Shown one piece after another: positions 24,284 through 32,622 of a stretch of DNA of 64,000 nucleotides. The notes under the pieces are model-generated. The model saw only the letters and a program-made list of their open reading frames with translations, made no database searches and was not told the DNA's origin. This DNA comes from Phycisphaerae bacterium (GTDB lineage Bacteria; Planctomycetota; Phycisphaerae; UBA1845; UTPLA1). Positions within the stretch are counted from its first letter, which is position 1. Every line of letters starts with the position of its first letter. The translations under genes and the position numbers were made by a program. Location of the stretch: contig JAKLKO010000017.1 in the NCBI GenBank assembly GCA_023150615.1, forward strand, positions 18,893-82,892. Reading direction: 5' to 3'.

Positions 24284-25978
24284 TCAAAATTGCGACCGCG
24301 TGAAGTGCCGCACGCCGATCCGCATCGCGAGCGATCCGCTCCCGAAGCCGAGCGCGATCTGGGCGGCGTAGATTCCGAGGTTGACCGCGTCAAACCGCGA
24401 AAGCGTCTTGAGAACAAAGACGCTCCGATAGCACAGCCAGCCGATCAGCCCCAGGCTCGCGAGCACGAGGATCATTGACGCGATCAGGTTGATCGTTCCG
24501 CCGACGCTGCTGGCGATCCGCGCGCCCGACGACTCGCCGTAGCTTGGCATCCGCGACCCGAGTCCGATCGCCAGTCCGCACAGTCCGACGCAGCTCGACA
24601 GCGTCGCCGCGACGTGCACCAGCGACAGCGTCAGCGGCAGTTCGAGCGCCCGGATCGACAACGCCGTCACCAGCATCGCCGCCAGCGTCGTCACCGCCAG
24701 CGCGAAATCGAACTTGGCCCAGACGATCGTCGACCGCGGCACGGGCCAGAGTCCCAGCAGCCAGATCTGCCGGCCTTCGAGCGAAATCATGGGAAAGACG
24801 AAGCGGCTCGTGAACGTGGAGAGGATGAGCACGACCGCGCCGTAGTTGAGGAAGCAGATCAGGCCCTGCCATTGCAGGTTGAATCCATCGGGATGCATCC
24901 GCGGCAGATACAGCAGGTACAGCGCGAGCAGGCCGAGCAGGATCGCGAGCTGCGACCACTGCATCGGATCGCGGAAGAACGCGCGGACATCCTTGAGGAT
25001 CAGGCATCGCACCTGCCGCGGCAGGTAGCAGAACAGCACGTCGGTCGCGATCCGCGTCACACGCCCGCCCCAGCCGAACGTCCGCGTCGGGGAGGACTGC
25101 GCGCGGCCAAAGGCGGGCTGCACGTGGCGCGAGACGATCCCGACCGCCAGCCAGCCGAGGAACACCGCATGCGCGACGGTCACGAAGAGGTAGAACGCCG
25201 CGTCGGCGGGGCGGGCCTCGGCCGAGTAGCGGATCGCCTGCGTCACCCACGTCGACGGCAGCAGCGCGCCGCGGAGAAACCCCAATTCGGCAAGAAACCG
25301 CGACAGCCAGTGATCCGGATCCGCCCGCGACGCCCCCCAGAGCCGTGCCCACCAGAGCGTCGCTGCGACGATCGTCGCCGCCGCGAGCACGACGAAGATG
25401 CGCCGCGCCGACCGCGGCGTCCACATCGCCGCGGACCAGGCGGCCAGCAGTCCGATCGCCCCGGGAATCGGAACGAATCCGATAAACGCCACCAGGAACG
25501 TGACGTAAAAGTACCACGGCAGTTGCTCGACGCGGCCCAGGGCGACCATCAGCGGCAGGCCCAGCAGCACCAGCGACCAGCTCGCGAAGAACACGGCCTC
25601 GAGATAGACGATCGCCACCACGCTCCGCGGTCGCATCGGCGCGGCGAGCAGCCACGCCGGCTCCGGACGCCGGAACAGCGCCGAGTACGTCAGGATCGCG
25701 CTGGAAAACGACAGAAGCACGGTCATCGCGGCGAAGAAGATGTGGAAGATGTACGGAATGACGACCACGCTTTGCTCGCGGAACATCCGCAGAAACACGA
25801 AGATCCGGTCGAACATCTCGTACAGCGCATACCAGATCAGCGACGTGAACAGCACGACCGTGACCATTCGCAGCGGCGCCGCCTCGGCGGCCTGCGCCAG
25901 CCGATTGCGGATCAGTCGCCCGCGCAGCCGCAGCAGCAGCCGGAATCCGCCCGGGTTCGTCGAAGTCGTGGCGATCAT
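24284..25978 (-). CDS. ABC-2 type exporter permease
   Basis: A 564-residue integral membrane protein with about 12 hydrophobic segments, including LILKDVRAFFRDPMQWSQ in the middle, the KD-x-x-x-FxRDP motif seen in ABC-2 permeases. Its ATG overlaps the stop of the ATPase gene by four bases, so the two are translated together. It is the third gene of an exporter operon. The cargo is not visible; a lipid, polysaccharide or antimicrobial compound is possible. An upstream extension of this frame crosses the ATPase gene in the wrong frame and is rejected. Confidence 0.85.
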   Translation of the reverse strand: MIATTSTNPGGFRLLLRLRGRLIRNRLAQAAEAAPLRMVTVVLFTSLIWYALYEMFDRIFVFLRMFREQSVVVIPYIFHIFFAAMTVLLSFSSAILTYSALFRRPEPAWLLAAPMRPRSVVAIVYLEAVFFASWSLVLLGLPLMVALGRVEQLPWYFYVTFLVAFIGFVPIPGAIGLLAAWSAAMWTPRSARRIFVVLAAATIVAATLWWARLWGASRADPDHWLSRFLAELGFLRGALLPSTWVTQAIRYSAEARPADAAFYLFVTVAHAVFLGWLAVGIVSRHVQPAFGRAQSSPTRTFGWGGRVTRIATDVLFCYLPRQVRCLILKDVRAFFRDPMQWSQLAILLGLLALYLLYLPRMHPDGFNLQWQGLICFLNYGAVVLILSTFTSRFVFPMISLEGRQIWLLGLWPVPRSTIVWAKFDFALAVTTLAAMLVTALSIRALELPLTLSLVHVAATLSSCVGLCGLAIGLGSRMPSYGESSGARIASSVGGTINLIASMILVLASLGLIGWLCYRSVFVLKTLSRFDAVNLGIYAAQIALGFGSGSLAMRIGVRHFTRSQF

Positions 25979-26784
25979 GGGGTGCGGGCCGGCGCCGGCC
26001 GGTCCGGCGTTTCGGACGGCGTTGCCATGCCGTGCACCGCCTCCGCGGCGCGGTCGAGTTCCGCCTCCTCGGTGAGTTGCAGGAAGATGTCCTCGAGGCG
26101 CTGCTGCCGCGCGGCCTGCTGCCGGAGCTGCGCCAGCGAGCCCTGCGCGACGATTCTTCCGCGGTGCAGGATCGCGATCTCGTCGGCCAGCGCCTCGGCC
26201 ACTTCCAGCGTGTGCGTCGACATGAAGACCAAGTGTCCCGCGTCGGCCCGCTCCCGGAACAGGTCCTTCACCACGCGGACGGTCCGCGGATCCAGTCCGA
26301 CCATCGGCTCGTCGACCACGAGGACCGTCGGTTCGTGCAGCAGCGCCGCCGCGAGCACCAGCCGCTGCTTCATGCCGTGCGAGTACCCCTCGGCGAGCTG
26401 GTCCGCGAATTCGCCCATCCGCAGCAGCTCGACGTAGCGGTCGATCCGAAGCGACGCCTCGTCTCGAGGCACGTTGTAGATTTGCACCACGAAGTCGAGA
26501 AACTCCCGCCCCGTCAGCTTGTCGTACACGAACGGTTGGTCGGGCACGTACGCCATCCGCGACTTGGCCTGAAAGCCGTCGGTCGAGACCGGATGCCCGC
26601 AGATCTCGATCCGGCCGTGGTCGGGCAGCAGCAGGCCCGCCATCATCTTGATCGTCGTCGTCTTGCCCGCGCCGTTCGGACCGAGAAACGCGAACACCCG
26701 CCCCGTGCGGATGTCGAGCGACACGTCGTCCACCGCCGTCGTGCGTCCGAACGTCTTTGTGACATGTTCGAGTCGGATCGACAT
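25975..26784 (-). CDS. ABC transporter ATP-binding protein
   Basis: A 269-residue ATPase of the ABC-2 exporter type. Walker A is GPNGAGKTT (35-43), followed by the Q-loop. The signature is degenerate (SHGMKQRL instead of LSGGQ), as in many DrrA/CcmA-like exporters, and Walker B is VLVVDEPMVGLD, with the H-loop MSTHTLE. A C-terminal 50-residue part after the ATPase fold is typical of the family. ATG 26784 shares one base with the stop of the preceding gene (TGATG). It energises the permease encoded next. Confidence 0.92.
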   Translation of the reverse strand: MSIRLEHVTKTFGRTTAVDDVSLDIRTGRVFAFLGPNGAGKTTTIKMMAGLLLPDHGRIEICGHPVSTDGFQAKSRMAYVPDQPFVYDKLTGREFLDFVVQIYNVPRDEASLRIDRYVELLRMGEFADQLAEGYSHGMKQRLVLAAALLHEPTVLVVDEPMVGLDPRTVRVVKDLFRERADAGHLVFMSTHTLEVAEALADEIAILHRGRIVAQGSLAQLRQQAARQQRLEDIFLQLTEEAELDRAAEAVHGMATPSETPDRPAPARTP

Positions 26785-27623
26785 CAGTCGCCGGACCTCG
26801 CGGCCGACTGCGTCGCCGCCGCCATGGCTCGTTGCCGGGCACGCTGCCGCGCCGCGCGATCGAAGGGCTCGTCGCGCAGTTCCCACGTCCCCAGAAGCGG
26901 CAGGTTTATTCGTTGCCGAAGCACGTGTCCGCCCGCATCGGCCCAGCCGATCGCGTCGGTCGTCTCGATGCGGAAGCACTCCACCGGCCGGCCGCGGTGC
27001 CTGATCGTCTCGCGCCCGACGACCCGCGCCAGGCGCGTTGTGAACGTCGCCGTCCGGTTGCGGAGCAGCGCCAGACAGTCAAGCACGTGCAGCCGCCACG
27101 TCTGGCCGACGCGCAGCGCCGGCAGATGGTGGAACGGCCGCAGCGACTCGGTCAGCAGCGAGGACGTCCGCCCGTCGAGGCTGAAGTCGTGCACCGCCGA
27201 CCCGACGCGCACCGTGCAGACGAAGTCTTCGCCGAGGCGCAGGCCCTTGAGACTGACCAGCGGCTCCGCGTCGCGCCGCAGGTCGGCGTCGAAGTTGATC
27301 AGCGACTGCTCCGGCTTCGAGAACGCCATCGCGCTCTCCAGCCGGAGCGTCGGCAGCCGGATCGCCCCGCCCAGCGGCTCCACGCCGCTCAGTTCCGTCG
27401 TTGACTGCACCGACAGGAGGTTGGCCTGGTTGTGCACTGAGACCCACGTCGTCCCGACGCGCCGGTCGCTCTCATCGAACAGGCCGACCTGGTAGTCGCC
27501 GGCCGGCACGAACCCGCGCGGCGGCTCATCCGACCGCCAGTAGGGCAAAACGTCGCGCGCCACGAGGGCGCTGAAGGCGATCGCCCAGACGACGACGATC
27601 ACGAGGCTCAGCAGTCGGTTCAT
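26784..27623 (-). CDS. Membrane-anchored extracytoplasmic protein of the exporter operon
   Basis: The 279-residue product has an N-terminal membrane segment (about 4-22, LLSLVIVVVWAIAFSALVA) and a long beta-rich extracytoplasmic part (GDYQVGLFDESDRRVGTTWV, then repeated strand-like segments) and an Arg-rich tail. The plan recalls DUF3108-like envelope proteins, but I would not assign it firmly. It is the first gene of the exporter operon, directly downstream of a good promoter, and overlaps the ATPase gene by one base. It may receive or shield the exported compound. Confidence 0.6.
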   Translation of the reverse strand: MNRLLSLVIVVVWAIAFSALVARDVLPYWRSDEPPRGFVPAGDYQVGLFDESDRRVGTTWVSVHNQANLLSVQSTTELSGVEPLGGAIRLPTLRLESAMAFSKPEQSLINFDADLRRDAEPLVSLKGLRLGEDFVCTVRVGSAVHDFSLDGRTSSLLTESLRPFHHLPALRVGQTWRLHVLDCLALLRNRTATFTTRLARVVGRETIRHRGRPVECFRIETTDAIGWADAGGHVLRQRINLPLLGTWELRDEPFDRAARQRARQRAMAAATQSAARSGD

Positions 27624-27669
27624 CGAGAATCAGCCACCCGCTGGACGCGACCGGGACGGCCGCACGCCG

Positions 27670-27699
27670 ATTCTAGCTCCGCCGCGTCGAACCGGTCAA
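27670..27699 (-). promoter_or_regulatory. Promoter of the ABC exporter operon
   Basis: On the minus strand TTGACC (27699-27694), an 18-base spacer and TAGAAT (27675-27670). Start of transcription would be near 27663, 40 bases before the ATG at 27623. Confidence 0.7.
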
Positions 27700-27767
27700 A
27701 GCCGGCGGTTGCCGTTGGACGCCGCCGCGGGTTGAATCTGCGTTGAATTGTCGGACGTGAGGCAACG

Positions 27768-28508
27768 GTGCGAAAACGGCCGTGGAAAATCCTGAAGCTC
27801 GCCGGATCGATCATCGCCGCTGCGCTCGTCGTCGCCATGGGAGTCTGCTGGGCGGGCATCCGGACGCCCGGCTGGTATCGTCCGTCGTTATCGGCGAATC
27901 TCGATGCGCAGGTCGTCCGCGATCGCCTGCGCGACGCCGCGCAGCAGTTCAGCGATGCGCTCATGACCCCCGGCGTCTTCGAGGTCCACCTCCGCGAGGA
28001 TCAGCTCAACGAGTGGATCGCGCGCCGAAAGGAAATCTACCCGCTCGTCGACCGCGAGATTCCGTCCGATTGGTCCGATCCGCAGATCCTCTTCCGCGAA
28101 GGACGTATCCGCCTCGCCGCGCGCTACCTCGGCGTGCCCGGCGGGATCGTCGCCTCGATCGACGTCTCCGTCGGCATGGCCGGCGAGGCCATCGTCCTGC
28201 AATTGCAGCGCTGCCAGATCGGCTCGCTGCGAATCCCGATGGGCATGCTCCCGGCCGGCGCGGATTCGCGGATCGACAAGCAGCGCAACCGGCTGTGGCG
28301 CGGCAGTCCGCGGATCGAGGGCGACGTGCGGACCGGCCTGCGCGTCGATCCCTACGGCGTCTGGCCGAATGGCGACCGGGCCTACCGCGTGCTCGACGTC
28401 CGCGTCGGCGACAGCGTCATTCACTTTCGCATCGAATCGCTCGGACCGTCCTCGCGCAGCCTCCGCAGCGACCATGACGACGAGCCGGGGCTGTTCGGCG
28501 ACAACTGA
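27768..28508 (+). CDS. Secreted or membrane-anchored protein of unknown function
   Basis: The 246-residue product has one N-terminal membrane segment (about 11-30, AGSIIAAALVVAMGVCWAG), then a soluble part with regular strand-like patterns (EVHLREDQLNEWIARRK, LFREGRIRLAARY, IDVSVGMAGEAIVLQL). This is how small lipid- or envelope-binding proteins of the YpmS type look, but I cannot name the family. The GTG start has no strong ribosome site. It is divergent from the exporter operon, and its last 88 bases overlap the end of the phosphoesterase gene on the other strand. Confidence 0.6.
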   Translation: MRKRPWKILKLAGSIIAAALVVAMGVCWAGIRTPGWYRPSLSANLDAQVVRDRLRDAAQQFSDALMTPGVFEVHLREDQLNEWIARRKEIYPLVDREIPSDWSDPQILFREGRIRLAARYLGVPGGIVASIDVSVGMAGEAIVLQLQRCQIGSLRIPMGMLPAGADSRIDKQRNRLWRGSPRIEGDVRTGLRVDPYGVWPNGDRAYRVLDVRVGDSVIHFRIESLGPSSRSLRSDHDDEPGLFGDN

Positions 28509-28825
28509 TAGCGTCCTCGCAGCCGCGCGCCGAAGAACTCGACCGACCACGCCTCCGCCGACTCCGCGAGCACGCGGCAGGTGCCCATGTCAGATTGCCG
28601 CACGTGGCCGCGGTCGCCGCGGACAGGTCCCTCGTAGTCAAGGTAGTCGCGTCGGTGATCTCCGATGCGCTCGGCCGGCACCACGTCATCGTCGCCGGGG
28701 TTCGCGCGACCGGGCAATCGCCACGTTGCCAACCGCTCGCCTGCCTCGAGCATCAGGTCCCAGTGCGCCCCGCCGAAGCCCTCGTGCCGCAACAGCACGA
28801 ATCGTCGCACGTCCGACCCCGTCAT
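28421..28825 (-). CDS. Stand-alone LigD-type DNA 3'-phosphoesterase domain protein
   Basis: The 134-residue product has the core of the LigD phosphoesterase domain: LLRHEGFGGAHWDLMLE (metal ligands of the H-x(5-6)-H-x-D type), TWRLP, then DYEGPVRGDRGHV, as in the family motif D(F/Y)EGxI..G.YG.G. In LigD this domain trims 3' ends during non-homologous end joining. Here it is alone, with no ligase or polymerase domain. ATG 28825 is the first start before the conserved core. Its 3' end overlaps 88 bases of the convergent gene. Confidence 0.75.
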   Translation of the reverse strand: MTGSDVRRFVLLRHEGFGGAHWDLMLEAGERLATWRLPGRANPGDDDVVPAERIGDHRRDYLDYEGPVRGDRGHVRQSDMGTCRVLAESAEAWSVEFFGARLRGRYQLSPNSPGSSSWSLRRLREDGPSDSMRK

Positions 28826-28906
28826 CGCGGCGCCTCCGCGCCGCTCGCTTGCCGCAGCGCCGACCGATCGGTAGCATGCGGCGCAACGGGAGGCGGTGCG
28901 AACGCG

Positions 28907-29656
28907 ATGGCGAGCGTGCGACGACAACCCTGTCCGGTCGGTCGGGCGTTTCTCACGTCGGGACCGATCATGGCGTGTCTCCTGTGCGGGATGCTAGCGG
29001 GCTGCGGACCCTCCGACGAGGTCCGCCAGTTCAACCGCATGGGTCTCGAACACTATCACGCCGGTCGATACTGGGAGGCGATCGGCATGTTCGAAAGCGC
29101 GCGCAAGCTCGACCGCGAACGGCCGGAGGCGTCCTACTACATCGGCCGCTGCTATCTCGCCCTCGCTGAGCAGAAATACAAGGAAGACAACGATATCGGC
29201 GCGATGCGCTTCTGCGATCGCGCGGCCGCCGCTTTCGAGGCGTCCTACAACGCGTTCCCCGGCTACACCGATGCGATCCAGGGCAAGGCCGAAGCCCTGC
29301 GACTCCGCGGACGGCACGCTGCCGCGGTCGAGCTGGCCGCCTGGGCGTCCGCGCACGCCGGTCCGCGGGCCAAGATGCTGATCCTCGAGGCCCGCGAGCG
29401 CTCCAAGGCCGGCGACCTCGACCACGCCCTGCGATGCCTGAAGCAGGCCGTCGCCATTGAGTCGGACAACGCTGCGACGCACGCCGAGCTTGGCCGCTTC
29501 TACCTGCGCTGCGGAAACCGTGCCGAGGCGATCACCGCGCTGCAGAAGGCCTACAGCCTGAACCCCGGCACGCCGGAAGTCGTCACGGCGCTTGCCGAAC
29601 TGGGCGTCGCACCAACACCCGCGTCGCCGCCATCGCCGCCGGCGTCATCGCCGTAG
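28907..29656 (+). CDS. TPR-repeat lipoprotein
   Basis: A 249-residue lipoprotein: signal with lipobox GMLAGC (Cys about residue 34), then four or five tetratricopeptide repeats (NRMGLEHYHAGRYWEAIGMF, then EASYYIGRCYLALAEQK, ALRCLKQAVAIESDNAATHA, AEITALQKAYSLNP-type units) and a Pro/Ser-rich tail. TPR lipoproteins scaffold envelope complexes. ATG 28907 has GGGAGG 13 bases upstream. It is divergent from the phosphoesterase gene and 43 bases upstream of an AMMECR1 gene. Confidence 0.8.
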   Translation: MASVRRQPCPVGRAFLTSGPIMACLLCGMLAGCGPSDEVRQFNRMGLEHYHAGRYWEAIGMFESARKLDRERPEASYYIGRCYLALAEQKYKEDNDIGAMRFCDRAAAAFEASYNAFPGYTDAIQGKAEALRLRGRHAAAVELAAWASAHAGPRAKMLILEARERSKAGDLDHALRCLKQAVAIESDNAATHAELGRFYLRCGNRAEAITALQKAYSLNPGTPEVVTALAELGVAPTPASPPSPPASSP

Positions 29657-29699
29657 CGGCACGTGCCCCGGCCGTGCGGCAGACACGAGGGCCCCGGCC

Positions 29700-30254
29700 A
29701 TGCAGGACCTTGAAAAGCGACAATTGCTGGACCTGGCGCGGCGCGCCCTGACCCGCTATCTGCGCGACGGCGAAACGGAACCCGACCGCCTGCCCGACTG
29801 GCCCGATCCGACCCCGCGCGGCGTCTTCGTCACGCTGCGCAACCAGGCCCGCCTTCGTGGCTGCATCGGCACGTTCGCGCCGACGTCGCCGCTGCCCCAA
29901 ACCGTCTGGACGATGGCCGTCGCCGCGGCCCAGGACCCGCGCTTCGTCGACCGCCCGGTCCGCTTCGACGAACTGCCTTCGCTGCGGATCGAGATCTCCG
30001 TCCTCTCGCCGCTGGAAAAGACGAGCGATCCCCGATCGCTTGTCGTGGGACGACACGGCATCTACATCCGTGGCCCGCGCGGGCACGGCTGTTTCCTGCC
30101 GCAGGTGGCGACGGAGTTCGGCTGGGACGCCGGCGAGTTCCTCTCGCGCTGCTGTAGCGAAAAGGCCGGTCTCGCGCCCGACGCGTGGCAGCGTCCGGAC
30201 ACCGAAGTCTACTTGTTCACCGTGGATCACATGGATGAGCGCGACGTGGCGTAG
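29700..30254 (+). CDS. AmmeMemoRadiSam system protein A (AMMECR1 domain)
   Basis: The 184-residue product is a full AMMECR1 domain: RRALTRYLR near the start, GVFVTLRNQARLRGCIGTF with the highly conserved LRGCIG, then the DPRF motif and LRIEISVLSPLE. The family has no settled reaction; it often occurs with Memo-like and radical-SAM proteins, which are not adjacent here. ATG 29700 is chosen because the MQDLEKRQLLDLARRAL helix starts the family alignment; an upstream frame overlaps the TPR gene. It is convergent with the sigma-54 activator gene, four bases apart. Confidence 0.9.
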   Translation: MQDLEKRQLLDLARRALTRYLRDGETEPDRLPDWPDPTPRGVFVTLRNQARLRGCIGTFAPTSPLPQTVWTMAVAAAQDPRFVDRPVRFDELPSLRIEISVLSPLEKTSDPRSLVVGRHGIYIRGPRGHGCFLPQVATEFGWDAGEFLSRCCSEKAGLAPDAWQRPDTEVYLFTVDHMDERDVA

Positions 30255-30258
30255 ATGG

Positions 30259-31830
30259 CTACGTCGGCCGTTCGATCTGGTACTTCTTGACGCGATAGCG
30301 CAGGTTGTCGCGCGAGATGCCGAGCGTCCGCGCCGCCTTGGACTGGTTCCATCCATTGTCGCGCAGCGCCTTGATGATCATCGCCTTCTCATATCCCCAC
30401 AGCGACGATTCGGACTTGTCCGGCACGACGTGCTCCTGATCGCCGGCGATCTCCCGCGGCAGGTGCGCCGGCACGATCTGTCCGCCGTCCGCCAGCAGCA
30501 CGACGCGTTCGACGACGTTCTGAAGTTCGCGGATGTTGCCCGGCCAGTTGTAGCCGACCAGCATCGCCATCACGTCGTCGCCGATGGACGGCACCCCGCA
30601 GCCCAGTTGGATCGCGGCGAGCTTCACGAAGTGCTCGACCAGCAGCGGGATGTCCTCGCGCCGCTGCCGCAGCGGCGGAAGCTGGATCGGGAAAACGTTC
30701 AGCCGGTAGTACAGGTCCTCGCGGAACGACTTCGCCGCCACCGCCGCCTGAAGGTCGCGATTCGTCGCCGCGATGATTCGCACGTCGGTCGAAACCGTCT
30801 TCGTGCCGCCGACGCGCACAAACTCCTTCTCCTGCAGCACGCGCAACAGCTTGACCTGCGTGTTCAGGCTGATGTCGCCGATCTCGTCCAGAAACAGCGT
30901 GCCCCCGTCGGCCAGCTCGAACCGTCCGATCTTCTGGCTCACCGCGCCGGTGAACGCGCCCTTCTCGTGACCGAACAGCTCGCTCTCCAGCAGCGTCTCT
31001 GGAAGCGCCGCGCAGTTGATCGCGATGAACGCCTTGTCACGCCGCGGACTGAGCTGGTGAATCTGCCGCGCCGTCAGCTCCTTGCCCGTCCCCGTCTCGC
31101 CCAGCAGCAGCACGCTCGCGTTGCTCGCCGCCACGCGGTTGATCAGATCGTGCGCGCTGCGCAGCGCCGGCGAGTTGCCGATGATCTTCAACTGCCCGCG
31201 CACCGTCTCCAGCAGGCCGCGGTTCTCCCGTGCCAGCCGCTCGTGCGCCTCCGCGTTGCGGGCCGCGTTCGCCGCCAGGTTCGCGAACACCTGCAGCAGG
31301 CCGAGGTCTTCCTCGTCGAAGTCCTGGCCGTTCGTCTTGTTCAACACCTCGACGACGCCGAGAATCTCGCCCTTGTAGATGAGTGGCGCGGCGATCAGCC
31401 CGCGCGTCTGGAAGCTGCACTTGTCGTCGATGCCCTTGAAGAAGTTCTTGTCCTGTCGCACGTCGCCGACGATCGCCGGCTGGCCCGTGCGGCACACCTG
31501 CCCGGCGATCCCGAGGTCCGCGTCGAACTCCTCGCCCACCAGCGCGTTTCCGCGATCGCCCACCGCCGCGCGGAACACGAGCTTGTTCCGCCGTCGGTCC
31601 AGCGTCAGCACGCTCGATGCCTCGGCCCGCATCACCATCGCCGCCGTCGACGCGATCGACGCCAATACGTGCGACGGCTCAAGCGATGCGTTGATCTGTG
31701 CCGACGCTTCGATCAGCGCGGTGAGCGTTCGCTGCGGCAGCGTGTGAAACAGGGTCGCGGTGCTCAAATTCGATGATCCAGCCTTCGGCCGACGTGTTTC
31801 CGGCCGTTGCGCGAGGGGTGGTCCGTACAC
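30259..31830 (-). CDS. GAF-domain sigma-54-dependent transcriptional activator
   Basis: The 523-residue product has an N-terminal GAF sensor (about 35-195), an AAA+ activator domain (about 215-445) with Walker A GETGTGKE, the loop [15 protein letters not shown] that touches sigma-54, Walker B LFLDEIG, and a C-terminal Fis-type helix-turn-helix ([20 protein letters not shown]). It should sense a small ligand and open sigma-54 promoters. The start is uncertain: GTG 31830 gives the longest form, and a TTG at 31770 is possible. A good sigma-70 promoter lies upstream. Targets are not identified in the window. Confidence 0.92.
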   Translation of the reverse strand: MYGPPLAQRPETRRPKAGSSNLSTATLFHTLPQRTLTALIEASAQINASLEPSHVLASIASTAAMVMRAEASSVLTLDRRRNKLVFRAAVGDRGNALVGEEFDADLGIAGQVCRTGQPAIVGDVRQDKNFFKGIDDKCSFQTRGLIAAPLIYKGEILGVVEVLNKTNGQDFDEEDLGLLQVFANLAANAARNAEAHERLARENRGLLETVRGQLKIIGNSPALRSAHDLINRVAASNASVLLLGETGTGKELTARQIHQLSPRRDKAFIAINCAALPETLLESELFGHEKGAFTGAVSQKIGRFELADGGTLFLDEIGDISLNTQVKLLRVLQEKEFVRVGGTKTVSTDVRIIAATNRDLQAAVAAKSFREDLYYRLNVFPIQLPPLRQRREDIPLLVEHFVKLAAIQLGCGVPSIGDDVMAMLVGYNWPGNIRELQNVVERVVLLADGGQIVPAHLPREIAGDQEHVVPDKSESSLWGYEKAMIIKALRDNGWNQSKAARTLGISRDNLRYRVKKYQIERPT

Positions 31831-31888
31831 GGGCCTTGTACCCCGGTGCCGGCCGGCGGTCGCCGTGGCGATCTAACTTCTTCTGCCA

Positions 31889-31917
31889 ACAATACTTTCG
31901 GGTGTCACGGGTGTCAA
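31889..31917 (-). promoter_or_regulatory. Promoter of the sigma-54 activator gene with tandem 9-mer
   Basis: On the minus strand TTGACA (31917-31912), a 17-base spacer and TATTGT (31894-31889). The spacer and -35 box lie in two tandem copies of CGGGTGTCA (31899-31916 on the plus strand), which could be a regulator site shared with the divergent ECF sigma gene. Confidence 0.65.
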
Positions 31918-32007
31918 GCGGACCATGACCCTGCGTCGAGAAACGGGTATGGTGCGGATTGTGTCGAACCGCTTGCAGGATCAGGACGTACGCAAAAGAG
32001 GATTGTG

Positions 32008-32622
32008 GTGAACGGAGCCGGTGCGCGGGAAGGTCCGTCGGACGAAGCGCTGCTGACGGAGTTCTTGAAGGGCCGTCCCGACGCGTTTGAAGCGCTCGTC
32101 GAACGGCACGCCCGCGACGTTTACCACTTCGTCGCCCGCTTCGTCGGGAACGCGGCGCTCGCGGAAGACGTGGTCCAGGAGACCTTCCTCCAGGTCCACC
32201 AATCCGCACGCGGCTTCGACCGCTCGCGACGCTTCAAGCCCTGGCTGTTCACCATCGCGGCCAACAAGGCCCGCGACCAGATGCGCAGCCGGTCGCGCAA
32301 ACGCGAGGTGTCGGTCGACAGCCTGTTCGAGGGCGGCGACGGTGAGCGAAAGAGCCTGCTGGAGATCCTGTCCTCGCCCGCGGACGAGCCGGGCGAAACG
32401 GTCATTTCGGACGAGCAGTGCGACACGGTCCGCCGCATCGTCGATGGAATGCCCGAGCACCTGAAGGAAGTCCTGCTGCTGGGCTACTACCAGCGCATGG
32501 CGTATAAAGAAATCGCGGAAGTCCTGGAGATTCCGCTGGGGACGGTCAAGAGTCGGTTGCACGCGGCCGTGGCACATTTCGCGGCCGCCTACCGGCGACG
32601 AGTGGGAGAGGGGACCGAGTAA
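32008..32622 (+). CDS. ECF-family RNA polymerase sigma factor
   Basis: The 204-residue product has region 2 (AFEALVERHARDVYHFVARF, AEDVVQETFLQVH, then RFKPWLFTIAANKARDQMRS) and region 4 (MPEHLKEVLLLGYYQRMAYKEIAEVLEIPLGTVKSRLHAAV). It is a typical ECF factor. The GTG at 32008 is chosen over the adjacent GTG at 32005 for its seven-base spacing from AGAGG. It overlaps the anti-sigma gene by one base (TAATG). It is divergent from the sigma-54 activator. Confidence 0.92.
   Translation: MNGAGAREGPSDEALLTEFLKGRPDAFEALVERHARDVYHFVARFVGNAALAEDVVQETFLQVHQSARGFDRSRRFKPWLFTIAANKARDQMRSRSRKREVSVDSLFEGGDGERKSLLEILSSPADEPGETVISDEQCDTVRRIVDGMPEHLKEVLLLGYYQRMAYKEIAEVLEIPLGTVKSRLHAAVAHFAAAYRRRVGEGTE

Noticed and set aside
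25979..26842. 288-codon N-terminal extension of the ABC permease frame
   Set aside because: It is the ATPase gene in the wrong frame; ATG 25978 overlaps the ATPase stop in the usual way.
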